Of a stretch of 21,484 bases of DNA, positions 18,790 through 21,484 are shown piece by piece. Both the position numbers and the translations under genes were made by a program. The number at the start of each line of letters is the position of its first letter. Position 1 is the first letter of the stretch. The notes under the pieces were generated by a model that worked only from the letters and a program-made list of their open reading frames with translations, was not told where the DNA came from and searched no databases. The stretch is from NCBI GenBank assembly GCA_001579985.1, contig LRSR01006481.1, positions 1-21,484 of the forward strand, given 5' to 3'. Source of the DNA: Hypsibius dujardini. Lineage: Eukaryota; Tardigrada; Eutardigrada; Parachela; Hypsibiidae.

Positions 18790-19484
18790 CCCCCGCCTAT
18801 GTGGATGTTAATTTCTTCGTGACATGCTGTGCTCATGAGTAACCTAAGGAAAACAATCAACTGACGATGTCAACAAGACATGTTGTTGCATATGTTGCAT
18901 AGTTCAAAGATCTTCAATTTTTAGCCTGAGAGAATTAAAGGCACACACCTAAATGTATAGAGGTATAGAGGGTACCTAATACAGTATAGTATCCTCCAGA
19001 GCAAGCCAGGAACGGCTCGAGCGAACAACAGAAATATTAGCTCCGTCACGAGCCGATCCTTCTAGAGAAACATGAATTTAAACATTGCTGAGAAAATGTC
19101 CTCAAAAGCTTCTCCAACTTCAACTCAGCGAAGCAGCAACTATCTGCGGAGTTTGTAAAACAGACGTCCTGGTTTCAGCTCTGCTGCCGGCAATTTTACC
19201 AAGGGCAGAGCTGAAACCGGCAGTCCTCAAGGCGTTATGGAGAAGGTTCCATTTTGGGAAGGCTCGCACGCGTAATGCAGTAAGCCAGCACTTAAAGCGG
19301 AAAAGGATCGACCGCCCGGTAGTCCACCGTCTTCCAGTCCAATGCTTTTTTATAATCTACGCTCCGCACCACAATCCCGAGCCACGCCCAACTTGAAAAA
19401 AGTCAAAATGACACGTTCACGTTACTGTTTCCGCAAGACAAGACTGATAATCCTCATTATATACCAGAGATAGCGACGGCCGTT
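18790..19484. other. Tail-to-tail intergenic region: calpain 3' end and end of the - strand gene
   Basis: ATTAAA at 18934-18939 is a plausible polyadenylation signal for the calpain, about 145 bp after its stop. A 103-codon + strand ORF at 19085-19396 overlaps an inverted repeat and has no recognised domain, so I do not call it. Confidence 0.4.
19171..19218. repeat. Perfect 14-bp inverted repeat (hairpin)
   Basis: GGTTTCAGCTCTGC at 19171-19184 and its exact complement GCAGAGCTGAAACC at 19205-19218, with a 20-nt loop. It could form an RNA hairpin or be the remnant of a palindromic element. No function is shown. Confidence 0.85.
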
Positions 19485-20644
19485 CTACAGACCGTCAAAC
19501 CATTTGTGGTAAGCTTCCGGCAACAGAGGCACACATCTCACAACCCAGTCGGCTTGTTCCGACGGATAAAGCCAAACAAGTTGAGCGAAAGCAGGCTCGA
19601 ACTCTTCGGCCGTCGTCATGTTGTGGACATCCTCCAATATCGTGACGGAAGCCATGACACGACCATCCCTCAAGGTGTCGTCCCCGAATACTCCGCGCAA
19701 ACCAGACAATCGCTCAATGCACACCTCACACGCAATCATCGTCACCTCCAAGAAGTTTGGGAAAAAAGGAACGTACCCATCATCCTCCCAAACGAAAAAA
19801 ACGAGCGCCTTCCCACTGGTGCAACGCTATCATTGTTCCAGCGGTACAGAAGGATACGCCGAACCTACTTGTAATAGAAGCCGATGGAGTAGATTTTCTC
19901 GTGGATGCCATATCCGTCGACGTCATCGCGACACCGTTGCCCGTTATCGTGATAAATAAGAGAACGAACGTGGTTTCCAAGAAAACCGTGCCGGCAGTGA
20001 TCATCGAATTTGAAGAAATTCTCACTGCCCGTGGGATATTCGTAAATTCGCTGGTTCAAGCGACCATTCGGAGAAGGCCATTACTTGTCCCCTCGCAGGG
20101 GTCTCTTGCTGGCATGACTGTCGCTGCGACAAACGGGGTTGGATAACCATAGGCAGCTCCTATCAATGATGGCCACCTCACTCACTTCCGGCAGACTAAC
20201 CAGATACTGCCAATAATGGCACACCCTGTGTAAGGAAGATAAAACCACATAATGGGTTAGTGAGCAGTCAGCATCCTTTTACTCGGAAACTTTTATTGTT
20301 CATAGAGTCAATCCATCAATCAAATCGTCAGACAAGCAGAAAAAGGGGAGAACCAAAAAAATCCAGCAATCAATCAATCGTCCACCATGTATTCAGTGGA
20401 AGCGTTGGGGCTAGAAGTCAACTAACAGTAAAACTACGGCCAACCAGAAATTAGACTTCATTATCCACAATCTAACTTTTCCTACTAACCTTCGCAGTTT
20501 TCATCCCGTTGCCAGCCGACAAAACGTGAATATCTCCTTCAGGATTTCCGGTGGAACCTGGTCAATGGCAATCAAGCCCTCAACACTCACTGGAGCAGTC
20601 TCCTCCGATCGGACACACACTCGCTTACTTGGTGGTACACTCAT
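19485..20644 (-). CDS. F-box-like protein of unknown function, at least four exons
   Basis: Exons on the - strand: start exon from ATG at 20644 (3' limit uncertain, about 20526-20491), then 20225-20085, 20024-19869 and 19815-19485 (TAG). The last three join in matching phases (2/1 at both junctions) with short introns of 60 and 53 bp. The first exon encodes a disordered start then IDQVPPEILKEIFTF, which fits the first half of an F-box; exon 2 opens with VCHYW, fitting the VCxxW end of an F-box, so a small middle exon is probably missing from this model. F-box proteins link substrates to SCF ubiquitin ligases (family knowledge). The remaining about 170 residues contain runs such as VFFVWEDDGYVPFFPNFLEV and AFAQLVWLYPSEQADWVVRC that I cannot assign. 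It is head-to-head with eS27. Existence of the gene is well supported by splice phases; the F-box label is moderate. Confidence 0.55.
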
Positions 20645-21194
20645 TTTCAGTTTAAGGGAAAACGGAAGAGTGGTTTCTTTGAGATAGACAAATGAACAGA
20701 AAGCAAGTGACACGAAAAAATGAAAGAAATTGTGGAATTTTCAGGTTTGAAATGTTCCAAGGAAAAATGTTCGATAAGATTGGCTCCTTTCGTTCGATAC
20801 AGTACTGTAACTGGTTCCCTGCGGACGTTCGTTCCGTTTAAACAATAAGAACATCCGCTCCGCACGTTCCGAAATCCGCAGCGTCCGTTCCGCATTGCGT
20901 TGAGCGTTCGTTCTGCCCCCTGTGGGAAAAATCCAAGTCACGCCTTCCACTCTACTCCAACCAACCAGCTTCGACCTCTGACATCATCGCACCGGTGTGC
21001 GTCTGGTTGACGCGTTGCCTGCCTGCCTCTCTATTAAAGTCTTGCGAAAAGACTTTTTGGAGAATCGTTCGTGGATTCGAGGTCGCCGACGGAAAAACAC
21101 CACTCGTCTTCCCCTCATCCTCACTGAATCATTTTCGATTTTCCATTTGTATCGGATCCCATCTTTGCGATCATCTCGGAAGGAATAATTCACC
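20645..21194. promoter_or_regulatory. Divergent promoter region between the F-box-like gene and eS27
   Basis: This is about 550 bp between the two start codons. From about 20820 to 20920 the word CGTTCCG or close variants (CGTTCGTTCCG, GCTCCGCACGTTCCG, CGTCCGTTCCGC, CGTTCGTTCTG) occurs at least five times. Pyrimidine-rich CGTCTTCCCCTCATCCTCAC at about 21105-21126 could contain a TOP-type start site for the ribosomal protein gene. Direct evidence is only the repeated word and the geometry. Confidence 0.4.
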
Positions 21195-21376
21195 ATGCCG
21201 GTAAGGAATTTCGGTTACAGTGAGGAATAGAAGTGGCTGCCATTAACGAGGTCCTCGCACCTTTCAGCTCGCCATCGACCTCCTCCACCCGTCTCCGGAA
21301 GCGGAACGGCAAAAGTGCAAACTTAAGCGTCTGGTTCAGCACCCAAACTCCTATTTCATGGACGTTAAGTGCCCCG
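21195..21376 (+). CDS. RPS27: 40S ribosomal protein eS27 (5' part, runs off the window)
   Basis: Exon 1 carries only ATG CCG (21195-21200) before donor GTAAGG. Exon 2 is 21268-21376, phase 1 at its donor, and reads [18 protein letters not shown] and onward to [10 protein letters not shown]. This matches the N-terminal 39 residues of eS27, including the first Cys of its zinc finger; the remaining three Cys should lie in exons beyond the window. eS27 is a structural component of the small ribosomal subunit. The intron directly after the second codon fits a short first exon typical of ribosomal protein genes. The downstream sequence 21377-21484 is intron. Confidence 0.95.
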
Positions 21377-21484
21377 GTAAGACAATTTTGCCTGGAAAGG
21401 GAGATATAATTTGGTCGAGTTGAAATAGATTGATTGTGAATGGGAAAGCACCGAAATGTGCATTGGGTTAACATGTAATATTTC

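Noticed and set aside
19757-20146. 129-codon + strand ORF with protein-like composition
   Set aside because: It lies antisense to exons that join in correct phase with good splice sites on the - strand, and it starts and ends without supporting signals. It remains the main alternative for this locus.
1-21484. tRNA, rRNA, viral or bacterial genes
   Set aside because: Nothing with a tRNA cloverleaf, rRNA core sequence, polymerase or capsid-type protein was recognised in either strand.

Overview
The window is animal nuclear DNA. Two long genes on the + strand are split by short GT-AG introns (about 50-600 bp), the proteins are metazoan families (a BRPF/peregrin chromatin reader, a calpain, ribosomal protein eS27), and introns and intergenic DNA are rich in TGTC/GACA microsatellites and small palindromic elements. 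Gene density and intron size suggest a compact invertebrate genome. A tardigrade or other small ecdysozoan is my guess, not something I can show.

Layout. 1-1100 holds open frames on the - strand that I cannot assign. 1892-7497 (+) is a complete BRPF1-3 homologue in 15 coding exons; every splice phase closes and it encodes about 1037 residues with PHD-zinc knuckle-PHD, bromodomain and PWWP. 7.5-14.0 kb is mostly non-coding. It holds at least five families of short inverted-repeat (MITE-like) elements, three of them present twice and one as two diverged relatives, two minisatellites, and weak evidence for two small head-to-head genes at 9.6-10.05 kb (-) and 10.1-11.9 kb (+). The second would encode a small secreted cysteine-rich protein. 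14005-18789 (+) is a complete calpain in 15 coding exons, about 657 residues. 19485-20644 (-) is a gene with an F-box-like start and a C-terminal part I do not recognise. 21195 to the window end (+) is the 5' part of ribosomal protein eS27 (RPS27), running off the edge.

The most notable observation is that the calpain has lost the whole catalytic set. The oxyanion Gln, Cys, His and Asn are Ala, Pro, Cys and Ser, and the calcium-binding loops of its penta-EF-hand region have lost their acidic residues. The reading frame is nevertheless intact across 15 exons, so this looks like a maintained pseudo-protease. Second, both long genes carry TGTC and GACA arrays in opposite orientations in different introns, so the pre-mRNA could fold on itself and loop out defined exon blocks (bromodomain exons in BRPF; exons 5-8, exactly 257 codons, in the calpain). 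Third, a composite of two adjacent palindromes (A then B, sharing TACTGTA-type ends) occurs twice about 2.9 kb apart.

Apart from chromatin reading, pseudo-protease function, ubiquitin-ligase adaptor (if the F-box is real) and translation, I see no shared pathway; this is an ordinary eukaryotic neighbourhood, not an operon.
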